64,000 nt of DNA, taken from positions 49,187,096 through 49,251,095 of the forward strand of contig NC_080045.1 in assembly GCF_012489685.1 (NCBI RefSeq), written 5' to 3'. Shown here one piece after another: positions 43,611 through 54,126 of this stretch (the stretch's first letter is position 1; each line of letters starts with the position of its first letter). Origin of the DNA: Lotus japonicus (Eukaryota > Streptophyta > Magnoliopsida > Fabales > Fabaceae). A program made the position numbers and the translations under genes. Below the pieces are notes generated by a model. It saw only the letters and a program-made list of their open reading frames with translations, did no database searches and had not been told where the DNA came from.

Positions 43611-46600
43611 ATGAGAGAGAGTGTGGCGAGAGAGAGTATGAGAGAGAGTGAGTGGATACAGGTACAGGGTCAGAGAAAGACGACGGCAGAAAGAGGGCTA
43701 TTCTTCAAGGGGTCTTTCAAGGGTGCAGCTCACGAAGAGGAGAGGAGGAAAGATCTAACTACGTTCTTCTTCTCGAACGTACCAGAAGGTTGGGCTGAAG
43801 GAAGCTTATGGAGGCTGTTCCAGAGATGGGGTCGCGTGTGGGAGGTATTCATTCCGAGAAAGAAGAACAAGCAGGGCCAGAGGTTCGGATTCGTTAGATT
43901 TCTTGATGTGCAAGAGCCAAGGAATTTGGAGAAACAAATGAACAGCATCATTAGCGGGAGCCTGAATATGTACGTTAATCTTCCAAAATATCCAAGGGGA
44001 AATATGGAAGTGTTCATGAACGAGCAACGTGGTGGCGGAATGGAGAGGATGGCATTTACAGGGAGGGCACGTAGCGCTCAGTTGACATATGCAGAAGTGT
44101 TAAAGCAAGGGAGGCACAAGCAAGAATATGGAGAAAACAAGGGATACAAGGAGTGGAATAGGCAGGTAGCTGGTCGTAATCGGCAGACGAAAACCAGGTG
44201 GACTCCAAAGAAAAAACCAGCTTTGTTGGACGAAGAAGAGTGGAAAGGGCAGGTCCTCCAAATCCAGAAAAACAACCTAAGTTGGCTTATTAACAGTTGT
44301 GTGGGAACTCTTCTTGATCCGCTGAAGCTAGAAACAATACAAGAGACTTTCAGGCTGGAGGGATTTCACTCAATCAGAATCAGGCATTTGGGGGATAATG
44401 TAGTTTTGCTAACAGATATGGAAGGAGGTAACGTAAAGGAATTATTGGAAGGGGCAGAGGATTGGTTGGAGACTTTGTTTGAAGATGTAAGCCTTTGGTC
44501 ACCTGATACAACGCCGGGTAGAAGATTGGCGTGGTTGAGGTGTACTGGTATACCTCTTGATGTCTGGAATGACGAGTGTTTTCAGCAGATGGTGGCAGGG
44601 GTAGGCACATTCCTATGCATGGACATCAACACAAGGTGCTATGCAAGACTTGACTATGCACGAATCTTGGTGAGGACGGGGGTGTCGGATCCGATAGCTC
44701 TGATCAAGCGGGTGAAGATCAATGATCTTGGGCTGACAGTCAGGTTGATCGAAGAACTTGGAGATGAAGTGATTAATCAATGTCCTTGTCACAAAAAGGG
44801 GATTGATTGGGAGTCGTCTTCATATAGCTCAGGTTCATTGAGAAGCCATGGAACTTTGAAGGAGGATCATGAATGGGACCGAAATTCGCTGCCTTTCGAC
44901 TTGGAGATGGAGGAGTCGGTTCACGGCAGCGGACACGACGGCGATCCTTTTCCTGGCGGAATTCGGGAGGATGTGGGGGATGAAGAGGGGGGCGATCATT
45001 GGGGTTCCCAAGGACATAAAGATGATAGTAACATTAATGAGAAAGTGAACTCAAATGATGGTGGTTCAGGGCTCAAGGTAGCGATTCCCCAGGAGGTTGG
45101 AAACGTGATATCAGAGATTGTAACAAGTGCGCAGGGCGTAGGCGAAAAAGCAGTCGGCGCTGAGGTGAGTATGGATGCACGTGACCTTGAGGTGGAGAAA
45201 GTTAGCTCTGTTGAAAAATTGGGGTTAGTTTGTATTCAAGAGACTAAGAAGGAGTTAGTAGATCATAGGTTTTGTAAGTCTCTGTGGGGGTCTGAAAATG
45301 TTGAATTTGTTGTAAGACCAGCTACTAATACAGCGGGGGGTTTATTAATTATGTGGGAAAAAGGGGTTTTTAGGTTGTCTAACTCGTTTCAGGGGGTGGG
45401 CTATCTAGGTGTAAAAGGTTTCTGGGGAGATGATAGTGAACCGTGTTACATTATTAATGTGTACTCTCCATGTGCCTTATCGGATAAAAGAGAATTATGG
45501 AAGGAGTTGCTTGAGTTGAAGATGTCAGAAGGGGATGGGGCTTGGTGTGTCTTGGGGGACTTTAACGCGGTTAGGGAAAAGGAGGAAATAAGAGGTCGGG
45601 ATAACACCGAGCCACAAGGAGGGGGTGAAATTAGGGAATTTAATGAGTTCATTGAGTCTATGGAGCTGTTAGATATCCCAATGGTCAATAGGAGATTTAC
45701 TTGGTATAGGAGCGGGGGACATGCTAAAAGTAGAATTGATAGGTGTTTAGTCTCGCTGGAGTGGCAGATGAGGTGGCCAAATTGTGCCCAATTTGTTCTT
45801 AAAAGGTCGGTGTCGGACCATTGTCCATTGGTCTTGAAACAGGTTGAGACTAATTGGGGGCCAAAACCATTTAGGAGTCTGAATGTTTGGCTGGATAATC
45901 CATTATTTGTAAAAATGGTAGGCGAAAAGTGGAATGAGTCTGATGTTCAGGGATGGGGAGCGTTTGTTCTAAAAGAAAAATTGAAAAAATTAAAAGGGGA
46001 AATAAAGAAATGGGTCAAGGAAAACTTGAGTGATACCATGGAAGATATAAAAAGAACAGTAGATGAAATTAACAAGATAGATTTGGAGGATGAGAATGGG
46101 GGAGTGAGTGATCTAGAGCTATCTAGGAGAAAAGAGCTAATTGCAGAATTTTGGAGGTTGTCAAAGTTGAATGAATCTGTTTTATGGCAAAAGTCTAGAT
46201 GTAGGTGGGTTAAGGAAGGGGACAGGAACTCTAAATATTTTCACGCAGTAATTAACAGAAGAAGAAACTTAAATTCTATACCGGGTATCAGGATGGGGAA
46301 TGAATGGGTAGAGGAACCTAGTAGAGTTAAGGAAGGGGTGAAAGAATATTTTGCTGATAGGTTTAAGGAATCTAGCTGGCTTCGGCCTAGGTTAGACGGG
46401 GTTGGGTTCAAGTCTTTGAGTGAGGAGGACCGTAGGTTTCTAGAGGGACCTTTTGACCTTGAGGAAATAAAATTAGCGGTATGGGAGTGTGAGGGAAGCA
46501 GGAGTCCTGGGCCTGATGGTTTCAATTTTAAATTTATAAAGAGGTTTTGGGATGTGCTGAAAGAGGATGTTGCAAGAATGCTAAAGGAATTCCATGCTCA

Positions 46601-47942
46601 TGGAGCTCTCCCGAACGGATGTAACTCCTCTTTTATAGCGCTAATTCCAAAGGGCGAAACTCCGGTTGGTATGAATGATTATAGGCCTATTTCTTTAGTG
46701 GGGTGTATTTACAAGATTATAGCGAAAGTTCTAGCAGGGAGAATTAGGAAGGTGATCAGTAGGGTCATAGAAGACAATCAATCTGCTTTTGTAGGTGGTA
46801 AAAACTTGCTGGATGGGGTTGTAGTAGCAAATGAGATTGTGGATGAGGCTAAGAACAGGAAAAAGCCGTGTTGTCTCTTTAAATTAGATTTTGAAAAGGC
46901 ATACGATTCTGTTTCTTGGGTCTTCCTTTATTACATGTTGGGTAGACTGGGTTTTGGGGATAAGTGGATCAGCTGGATTAAATGCTGCGTAGAATCAGGT
47001 TCTGTGTCTGTCTTGTTAAATGGAAGTCCAACTAGTGAATTTAAAATGGAAAGAGGCTTAAGACAGGGTGACCCGATTGCTCCTTTTTTATTTCTGATTG
47101 TGGCTGAGGGTTTAGGAGGGATGTTGAGGGAAGCAGTGAAACAGAGGGTGTTCTCGGGATATAAGGTGGGAGAGGAAAATATTGAAGTATCTCATATTCA
47201 GTATGCAGATGATACTTTAATTATTGGGGAAAGTACATTGGACAATATCCATACTATCAAAGGTATTTTGCGATGGTTTGAATTGATTTCTGGTCTAAAG
47301 GTCAATTTTTTCAAAAGTAAGTTGACGGGAATTGCTGTGGAGGAAAGGGTGGTGGAACAATATGCAGGAATTTTGAACTGCAAGGTCATGCAGATTCCCT
47401 TTGTGTATTTGGGGATCGAGGTGGGTGCAAACCCAAGGAGGGCGGCCACATGGGAACCAGTGATCAGGAGGGTGAAAAAGAAATTGACCCCTTGGAAGAT
47501 GAAGCACCTCTCTTTTGGCGGTCGTCTTTGCCTCTTGAACTCGGTACTTAGTTCTATCCCTCTCTTTTATCTATCTTTCTATAAAATTTCATTGTCTGTT
47601 GCTAATAATATCAGGAAGTTGCAGCGAAGATTTTTGTGGGGGGGAAGTGAGGATGTGAGGAAAATTCCATGGGTAAGTTGGGATAGGGTGTGTAGGCCAA
47701 AGGATCAAGGAGGTTTAGGGGTGAGAGACATTGTAGCGTTTAATAGGGCCTTGTTGGGTAAGTGGAGGTGGAGGTTGTTGAGTGAGAGAGATAGTTTGTG
47801 GGGAAGGGTCATCGGGTCGAAATATGGGGCTAAAGTATGGGTTGGTGAAGAGTCATGTTTTGGGAAAGGGTCAAATTGGTGGAAGGATCTAGGGATTATA
47901 GGGGAGTGTAGTGAGGGGGGGGCTGGATACAAGAAAATATAA
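43611..47942 (+). CDS. LINE ORF1-ORF2 fusion protein: RRM, partial endonuclease, reverse transcriptase
   Basis: One continuous frame of about 1440 codons (first ATG 43611). Residues counted from the upstream GTG at 43596: RRM at about 52-130 with FFFSNVP and RFGFVRFL; a DUF4283-like region at about 225-390; an acidic linker to about 535; then an apurinic-type endonuclease starting directly at LVCIQETK (about 544), keeping GDFNAV and SDHCPLVL; reverse transcriptase with the DYRPISLVG, FEKAYDSVSW and YADD (about 1203) blocks. The first endonuclease strand with its catalytic Asn motif, expected before LVCIQETK, is absent, as is the ORF1-ORF2 spacer. The frame ends early at 47940-47942 after a frameshift in a run of eight G (47915-47922). 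Confidence 0.9.
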   Translation: MRESVARESMRESEWIQVQGQRKTTAERGLFFKGSFKGAAHEEERRKDLTTFFFSNVPEGWAEGSLWRLFQRWGRVWEVFIPRKKNKQGQRFGFVRFLDVQEPRNLEKQMNSIISGSLNMYVNLPKYPRGNMEVFMNEQRGGGMERMAFTGRARSAQLTYAEVLKQGRHKQEYGENKGYKEWNRQVAGRNRQTKTRWTPKKKPALLDEEEWKGQVLQIQKNNLSWLINSCVGTLLDPLKLETIQETFRLEGFHSIRIRHLGDNVVLLTDMEGGNVKELLEGAEDWLETLFEDVSLWSPDTTPGRRLAWLRCTGIPLDVWNDECFQQMVAGVGTFLCMDINTRCYARLDYARILVRTGVSDPIALIKRVKINDLGLTVRLIEELGDEVINQCPCHKKGIDWESSSYSSGSLRSHGTLKEDHEWDRNSLPFDLEMEESVHGSGHDGDPFPGGIREDVGDEEGGDHWGSQGHKDDSNINEKVNSNDGGSGLKVAIPQEVGNVISEIVTSAQGVGEKAVGAEVSMDARDLEVEKVSSVEKLGLVCIQETKKELVDHRFCKSLWGSENVEFVVRPATNTAGGLLIMWEKGVFRLSNSFQGVGYLGVKGFWGDDSEPCYIINVYSPCALSDKRELWKELLELKMSEGDGAWCVLGDFNAVREKEEIRGRDNTEPQGGGEIREFNEFIESMELLDIPMVNRRFTWYRSGGHAKSRIDRCLVSLEWQMRWPNCAQFVLKRSVSDHCPLVLKQVETNWGPKPFRSLNVWLDNPLFVKMVGEKWNESDVQGWGAFVLKEKLKKLKGEIKKWVKENLSDTMEDIKRTVDEINKIDLEDENGGVSDLELSRRKELIAEFWRLSKLNESVLWQKSRCRWVKEGDRNSKYFHAVINRRRNLNSIPGIRMGNEWVEEPSRVKEGVKEYFADRFKESSWLRPRLDGVGFKSLSEEDRRFLEGPFDLEEIKLAVWECEGSRSPGPDGFNFKFIKRFWDVLKEDVARMLKEFHAHGALPNGCNSSFIALIPKGETPVGMNDYRPISLVGCIYKIIAKVLAGRIRKVISRVIEDNQSAFVGGKNLLDGVVVANEIVDEAKNRKKPCCLFKLDFEKAYDSVSWVFLYYMLGRLGFGDKWISWIKCCVESGSVSVLLNGSPTSEFKMERGLRQGDPIAPFLFLIVAEGLGGMLREAVKQRVFSGYKVGEENIEVSHIQYADDTLIIGESTLDNIHTIKGILRWFELISGLKVNFFKSKLTGIAVEERVVEQYAGILNCKVMQIPFVYLGIEVGANPRRAATWEPVIRRVKKKLTPWKMKHLSFGGRLCLLNSVLSSIPLFYLSFYKISLSVANNIRKLQRRFLWGGSEDVRKIPWVSWDRVCRPKDQGGLGVRDIVAFNRALLGKWRWRLLSERDSLWGRVIGSKYGAKVWVGEESCFGKGSNWWKDLGIIGECSEGGAGYKKI

Positions 47943-48820
47943 AGAGGGTAGTGGGGGACGGAAGTTCAGTGGGGTTTTGGGGAGAGTGTTGGGTTGGGGA
48001 TGAGTGTCTAAAACAGAAATTTAATAGGCTGTACAATGTGTCTGTGCAAAAGGATTCAACAGTGGCTGAGATGGGGGAATGGGGGGTGGCTGGGTGGGAT
48101 TGGAAGCTGCGGTGGAGGAGAAATCTGTTCGTGCATGAGCAGCATATTTTTGATAGTTTACTGCAGGTGATTTCTTCAGTTCAGATTCAGAGGAACGTGA
48201 AGGACTCATGGCTCTGGAAGTGTGAACTAGAGGGGAGATATTCAGTGAAATCAGCATACTTGGCTCAATTCCCTCATGTTGACAGCAACATTTTTTTCAA
48301 GGAGCTGTGGAAGGGTTTGGCTCCTTCCAAGGTTATTTGCCTTGCGTGGAGAGTTGCTCTCAGAAGGCTGCCAACGTTGGATAATTTACTCAGGAGAGGA
48401 GTGGCTGTGGACAGCAATAGAAATGGTGCATGCTTCTTTTGTTCTCAGCAGTTGGAGAGTGCTGGACATCTTTTCTTTGGATGCAATGTCTCATATAGGA
48501 TATGGATGAGCTGTTATGGATGGTTAAGGGTGGAAACAGTATTACCAATTGACCATAACATTCACCTTGCGCATCATGAAATGTGGGGAAGAAACAAAAA
48601 ACAAAGGTTGTGCTGGAAAACAATTTGGCTTGCTGCTATTTGGAGCATTTGGGTTCACAGGAATGCAGTGGCTTTCAAAGGCGAACAAGTAAATTTGGAA
48701 GAGGTAGTGGATATGGTGAAATTGAGGTCTTGGTTGTGGCTCAAATCTTTGATGCAAAGCTTCAAATCATCTTTCTACGAGTGGGACAAGGAGCCTCTGA
48801 TCTGCATGATGGGGAGCTAA
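47924..48820 (+). pseudogene. frame-shifted C-terminal part of LINE ORF2 (zf-RVT region)
   Basis: Continuation of the protein above in the next frame, starting from about TGG at 47924. It contains the linker VVGDGSSVGFWGECWVGD, WLWKCELEGRYSVKSAY, LAWRVALRRLPTLDNLLRR, and the zinc-binding CFFCSQQLESAGHLFFGC that marks the zf-RVT domain of plant LINEs. It ends with AIWSIWVHRNAVAFKG and a stop at 48818-48820. A one-base indel in the G-run is the simplest cause. It is not a separate gene. Confidence 0.88.
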
Positions 48821-49091
48821 GATTTACAATAATTATATCTTCCTTGGCCTTAAGGGATGCCCTTCAAATGGGCTGGTGCTATTGTATAGCGATGAGCTAT
48901 TAGTATAGCTCTCTACAAACCTTCTGCATGCTATGTCTGTTATGATTTTCGTTTTTTCCTTGGCTGCCTGTGGTTCTTATGTTATTAGAACATGGGGGTC
49001 ATGAACATTGTAATCTCTCTTCTTGCACACCTTGTGCTGTTTTATGCATCTTTTCTTTGGCTTGTCAAAAAAAAAATCATTTCTAAGTGGC

Positions 49092-50103
49092 AATTTGTCC
49101 TCATATGTAATTGAGATCCGTTCCCTCCGATATGAGTAGTCCTTCACTCACATAGTTATTGAGTATGTGTCATATATATTATCAAGACTGGTCGCCTCAT
49201 ATATTAATTAAGATCTGATGGAAGAGATAGCTTAAAATTTAAAAGTTTGGTTGTGATCGAACAAGTCATATTCATTGATTGCATGAATATCTTAGAAATC
49301 TTCTCATATATTTGAAGAATCCAAATCATGTAAATGAAGGATACCTAGCATTCACCATGCCTGCTCAGCATGCACTCCCCTCTTCTCAACTCTACACTGC
49401 TTCTCAGTTCTCATAACTCTCACAAAATTTAATATCTTATCCTTCAACATCAAGTTCATTGAGTGCGAGTTCTCTATAGGTTCCGTCAAAAAAAAAAAGA
49501 TAAGCCTGTGCTGAATCCAATTTTGTAGTGATTTTTGTTTTCTTATTATCAAAGGGGCTAAAAGCCCGGAACTACAAAGAAAACTAAATTTTAAATATCA
49601 AATACTAGAAGTATCAAACATAAAAGGCACCAAACAAAAAGAAGGAAGTACATTAACTTTTTGTCTATGTAAGCAAGGCTCATTCTTATGCAAAAGCATC
49701 CGTCACAAAATTAACCTCTTTCATTGACCAAAAAAAAAATATTTAACCTCTTTCTAAATCTGCTTTCAATATATATGAGGATCTTTGTATGTCGAAGTAT
49801 TGATCTCCCTAACGAAAGGGGCACTAGAGCTGGAAATTCGGCATCCTTTATCCAGGAATCTGATAGCTAGATCAGAGTTTTGACTCAATTAAGATCTTAG
49901 AGCATCTCCAATGCTAGTTATTAATTATTAGTTCTTAGCACTATTCATGTGAGTTCGTATTGCTACATGTGTTTAAGCAACTCTCAAACAATTTTGCTCT
50001 AATAATGAGTTCTTAATTCTTACCACTATTCATTTGGTCCTACCAACCACATTATTTATACTTTTTATTTTCATAAAGTAATAAAACAAAACTCATAAAG
50101 TAA
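49092..50103. other. intergenic DNA
   Basis: AT-rich, with several A-runs (49487-49498, 49731-49739). Short frames have no recognisable content. Confidence 0.3.
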
Positions 50104-50112
50104 TAAAGTAAT

Positions 50113-51560
50113 GGGTTAAGTCATATTGGTCTCTGTCTTTGTGTCGCCGTCTGAACCAGGTCCCTCCCCGGAAAATTTATTGATCTGGGTCTCATTTATG
50201 AAATGTTTTTGGGGCAGATCCTCGCCGGAGGGCGGAGCTCCGGCGAGTGCATATGTGGCATGCTGACTAGCTTTAATGAAGTGAGGTGGAATTAAAAAAA
50301 AATAAAAATTCAAAAATAAAATTACACCTCAAATTTTTAAACACAATTAACATAATCCTAATTAAACCCTAACTTCATTAACCAAAACTAATTCCCCCCC
50401 CCCACTTCACCCAGGACCTTGATTTTGCTTCTTCTTCTTCATACCTAGGACCTTGATTTTGACGAACCCCAACTTTTCTAATGAGTAGGCAAAGCTATTT
50501 TCCCCAATTTCCTTCATACACAGCAGCAAATTGCTCCTTTGCTCCTTTCACAAACCCTTTCAACATCTCCATCATAAAGAACCCAAATTTTATTTCCTTT
50601 CATCCCAAAAGTAGAAAAAATCCAAACCCAGATTTTCCAGATTTCACAAAGAGAACGATTCAGGTTGAAACAGAGAATGGGGCGAGAGAGAAACAGGGGA
50701 TCGACGCCACCATCACCACTTCTGGGTCTCAATATCCTGGGTTTCTTCTTCCATGGCCACCACCACCGCCACTTCTGGAAGCACGATGGGTCTTCTCTCG
50801 AACTGGGACGAAGCAGATCGATGGAGATCTGAGTTGGGGATCTCCTCCGAGACCACGCCCTTGCTCCGCCGTCTTCACCATCGCACACTCTAGTTCTGGA
50901 CGCTCTGAACCTTCAGTTTGGGTTGGGTTTTGGACGCTCTAAACCTTCGATGCAAGTGGGGTTGGGGTTGGGGGACCGATTGCAGGTGGGGGTTGGTTGG
51001 AGAAGAAGAAGATGAAGGAGGAAGAGATGAAACAGTTTTGGGGTTTACTCTGCTTGCTGATTTTTCAATTCACATTTTTCAGATTTTATGGATTTTGGGG
51101 GATTTATTTTTGTGGGTTGGTTGTTGTTTTGGAAAATGTTAATTTGTGGGTAAATTTTCTGGGTTTGGAGGGAGTGGTTAATCTTGATTTTAGGGTTCTT
51201 TAGTGTGAATCTTCATATTAATTTGGGAATTGATAATTTTGGTTAAGTGAGGTGAATTGGGTTAAGTTTGGGGGGGGGGGGGGAATTAGTTTTGGTTAAT
51301 CAAGTTAGGGTTTAATTAGGATTATGTTAATTGTGTTTAAAAAATTGAGGTGTAATTTTTTTTTTGAATTTTTTTTAATTCCACCTCACTTCATTAAAGC
51401 TAGTCGGCATGCCACATATGCACTCGCCGGAGCTCCGCCCTCCGGCGAGGATCTGCCCCAAAAACATTTTATAAATGAGGACCCAGATCAATAAATTTTA
51501 CGGGGAGGGACCTGGTTCAGACGGCGACACAAAGACAAGGACCAATATGACGCTTAACCA
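50113..51560. mobile_element. long-TIR Mutator-like element (MULE-2), non-autonomous
   Basis: A 1448-bp element with inverted repeats of about 300 bp (50113-50410 and 51255-51560), ending in a C-run/G-run pair. The 9-bp flanks TAAAGTAAT (50104-50112) and TTAAGTAAT (51561-51569) agree at eight of nine bases. The TIR contains GCCGGAGGGCGGAGCTCCGG-type palindromes and ATGCCACAT, recalling MULE-1. The interior (50480-51200) has a Ser/Pro-rich frame at 50481-50942 with no recognised family. No transposase is present. Confidence 0.85.
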
Positions 51561-51569
51561 TTAAGTAAT

Positions 51570-52355
51570 TTAGATGAGAGAAAAATAATAATTTTTTATG
51601 GTAAGAACTCAAAAAAGTAAAACTTCTTATATAAGAATTGAGTTCTTATTTTTAAGAACTAAGAACTCTATGTCAGCAACTCCAATGGTTAAAAACTCAG
51701 TTCTTAGTTTTTAACTAAAAAATAAGAACTAAGAACCTTACATTAGAGAGGCGAGAAACCATTTCCTTTAGCAATCTTAATGCTGTGTACAATTCTCCAA
51801 ATTTTAGCCTGACTTAATTTGTCGTGATTGGTGCTTAAAATGACTCACAAAATTTTGGCATCTCAAACATATGCTAAATCACGATGACTATGTGATGATT
51901 GGTCTCAACATTAATCATATCATCGTATGCCGAAAACAAAAGAAGGAAATCAAGATTAGCCGCCAAGAAAATCTACAGCCACCATTACATAACAATGTTG
52001 TATGCTTTTCCACACCATTGATACAACTATACAAGGATCATGGAAACATCAATCAGTGCCTATGACAATCATGATTAAAACCTAATTGTATTTTAATCTC
52101 CTTAGATTTTTGGCATCCTAAGCTCTAAGCTTGAAGTATTAATCTTACAAAGTTAATTTCATTATAGGGCTCAAATTAAAAAGTTAATTACTTTCTGCGC
52201 GTGCGCCCCACTTCAAAGTATTATTATCAGTACTGTTTTTCCACTCAGCAAGATCTAGCAATTTCTTTCATCCCATCAAAATGTAGCCAAAATAAAAAAT
52301 ACTCAGAACATCTTTCATATCAATGTAATTCATGAAACTTGTTGAATCAAAGTTT
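51570..52355. other. intergenic DNA
   Basis: 51600-51760 is rich in repeated AAGAACTAAGAACT words; no gene recognised. Confidence 0.3.
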
Positions 52356-52359
52356 GGTG

Positions 52360-52951
52360 TTGTTGTACGGGTACGCCAAAATTGGCAGAGTACCCGTATC
52401 GGGTACGTACCCGGTACGGGTACGCAGTGGGTACGCCGTGGGTACGTACCCAAAAGTATCGCCAAACAAAAAAAACTGGGTACGTTTTGGGTACTCTATG
52501 AGTACGTTTTGGGTACATCGAAGGTACGCCGGATAAGTTTTTTTTTTTTAAATGAAAAATGTTCAAAATTATGTTGTTATGTAGTTTTTATGTAATTTTA
52601 AAAATTAAAAAATTTATTCTCAATTTATTCAAAAGACCAAAACCTAATTTACATTTCACTCTTTCTAACATACGGCTGCTATGAAGAATGAAGAGAGAGA
52701 GTCGCTCACGTTCTTCTTCCTCTCATCCTGCCACCATTGAATCCACCGTTCTGTGATGGCTTTCATGTTGGTCTTTGATATGAGTATTAGCCAAGAAATA
52801 CGAGCATTGTACATTAGGAGATTTGATATTTTTAATTAATAATATTGTGGTCGAAAACATTTTATTTCAAATATATATATATATACCTGTTTTTTCAAAA
52901 AATGCCGTACTTCGTACCCGTACCGGTACCGTACCCGTATCCATGCAACAT
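52360..52951. mobile_element. probable hAT-like MITE with GGGTACG subterminal repeats
   Basis: The left half (52367-52530) repeats GGGTACG or TACCC about a dozen times. The right end (52908-52951) carries the complementary TACCCGTACCGGTACCGTACC. The termini TGTTGTACGGGTAC and, inverted, TGTTGCATGGATACGGGTAC are related. A target duplication could not be fixed. A shorter copy of the same motif style is at 59868-60000. Confidence 0.45.
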
Positions 52952-53900
52952 TGTGTTTTACTATATATTAAGCATATACTACTAGAAATTTGTTTATTAC
53001 ATGCGAAATTTCCAAATTTCAATTATGCAAATGAGAAAGTAACAATGATTTATGAGAATAAATCATTGTAAAGACTTCACTATTAAGCTTGCAAAATTTC
53101 AATAGCCAGGACTTTGAAATTGAAAGTGATATCTGCCTTTTACACTAAATTATTACTTTTAGAACTTTGGTATACCGATGGGGAGAAGTAGGGACAACCA
53201 ACCAAATCTAGGACAGTCTAACCCTTTAAAATAATGCACTTGTTGAAAAGCAATGGACAATCTTTTCTTCTAATAATCTCCTTCATCTTCCATTAAATCT
53301 TGTTCTTTTCTTATTTTTGTTTGGTAATGCTTTTATTAATGTAATCTGAACACTTTTCAAAAGAGACAACTCCTTTCCATAGGTGTCTAACAGTGAATGC
53401 AAAGCAAAGCAAAGCAATAGTATGCACTCTAGCTTTTTAATTGTCCCTAATGACATAAACTCTGCTTTCATTATTTATTCTAATTAAAGTCTCTGATCTC
53501 TCTTGTAGACTTACTCATAGAGACAACAGATATCTAAACCATTAACATCAGAGCTATTTTTCTAGCCATGTGACCAATAAAATAGTATTTTGGCTAATCC
53601 TCCCCCTCTTTAATTCATTTTAGAATTTAGGTTAGACCTAACTCTACTCTAAAAGCTAGTTCATAGTTCTACTCTTTATAAAGATTTATTTGGTCATACC
53701 TTTAGTTAATACAGGGCTTCCTCACACCTGGAGTTTGACATCTGGAGCAGGAAGTTTGCAAGACTAATTAAACATCTGCGAGTGGTACATTTATCGATCA
53801 TCAAATAAACGGATTTAGGGTATGCTCTCTACCATCTTAAAATTCGGGCTAGGCTTAATTGTTCTCCAAAAGTTATCTCAAAGATGAAATTGTTCTAACC
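52952..53900. other. intergenic DNA upstream of the ZHD gene
   Basis: Nothing coding. A short segment containing TTTATAAAG then TTTGGTCATA occurs at about 53676 and 53901, suggesting a local duplication of about 230-bp spacing. TATAAA at 53903-53908 could be the ZHD TATA box. Confidence 0.3.
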
Positions 53901-54126
53901 TTTATAAAGGCTTCTTTGGTCATATTCCTAGTTCTACTCAATGTTATAGATATAGCATACCATGTCATATGTTGCTTCACTTGCAAAATTCACAACCGGG
54001 ACTTCGCACACTTGTTCCATTAACTTTAATTTCTTCATAATAAGCTCACCCCCCCCCCCCAATATATCAGTCATTTCTTCTTATCTCAGTTTCCATCCAA
54101 GGCTTCCCTTTGTTCATTCTTTTATC

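Larger units (their letters stand above)
43587..49091 (+). mobile_element. L1-type LINE, near full length
   Basis: Element 43601-49077 flanked by a perfect 14-bp duplication CATTTCTAAGTGGC (43587-43600, 49078-49091), ending in an A-run (49067-49076). The 3' UTR is about 245 bp. It begins almost at the first codons of ORF1, with a 27-bp tandem duplication at the extreme 5' end (43596-43622, 43623-43649). Perfect duplication and intact tail suggest a young insertion, although the coding region carries a deletion and a frameshift. Confidence 0.92.

Noticed and set aside
43596..47942. 1448-residue RNA-binding host protein
   Set aside because: Reverse transcriptase, endonuclease fragments, poly(A) tail and target duplication show it is a LINE.
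47951..48820. Separate host gene downstream of the LINE ORF
   Set aside because: It is the zf-RVT C-terminus of LINE ORF2 displaced by a frameshift, inside the same target duplication.
53962..54126. 55-codon N-terminal extension of the ZHD protein
   Set aside because: It crosses a long C-run, has no conserved content, and the Met at 54127 gives the normal family length.
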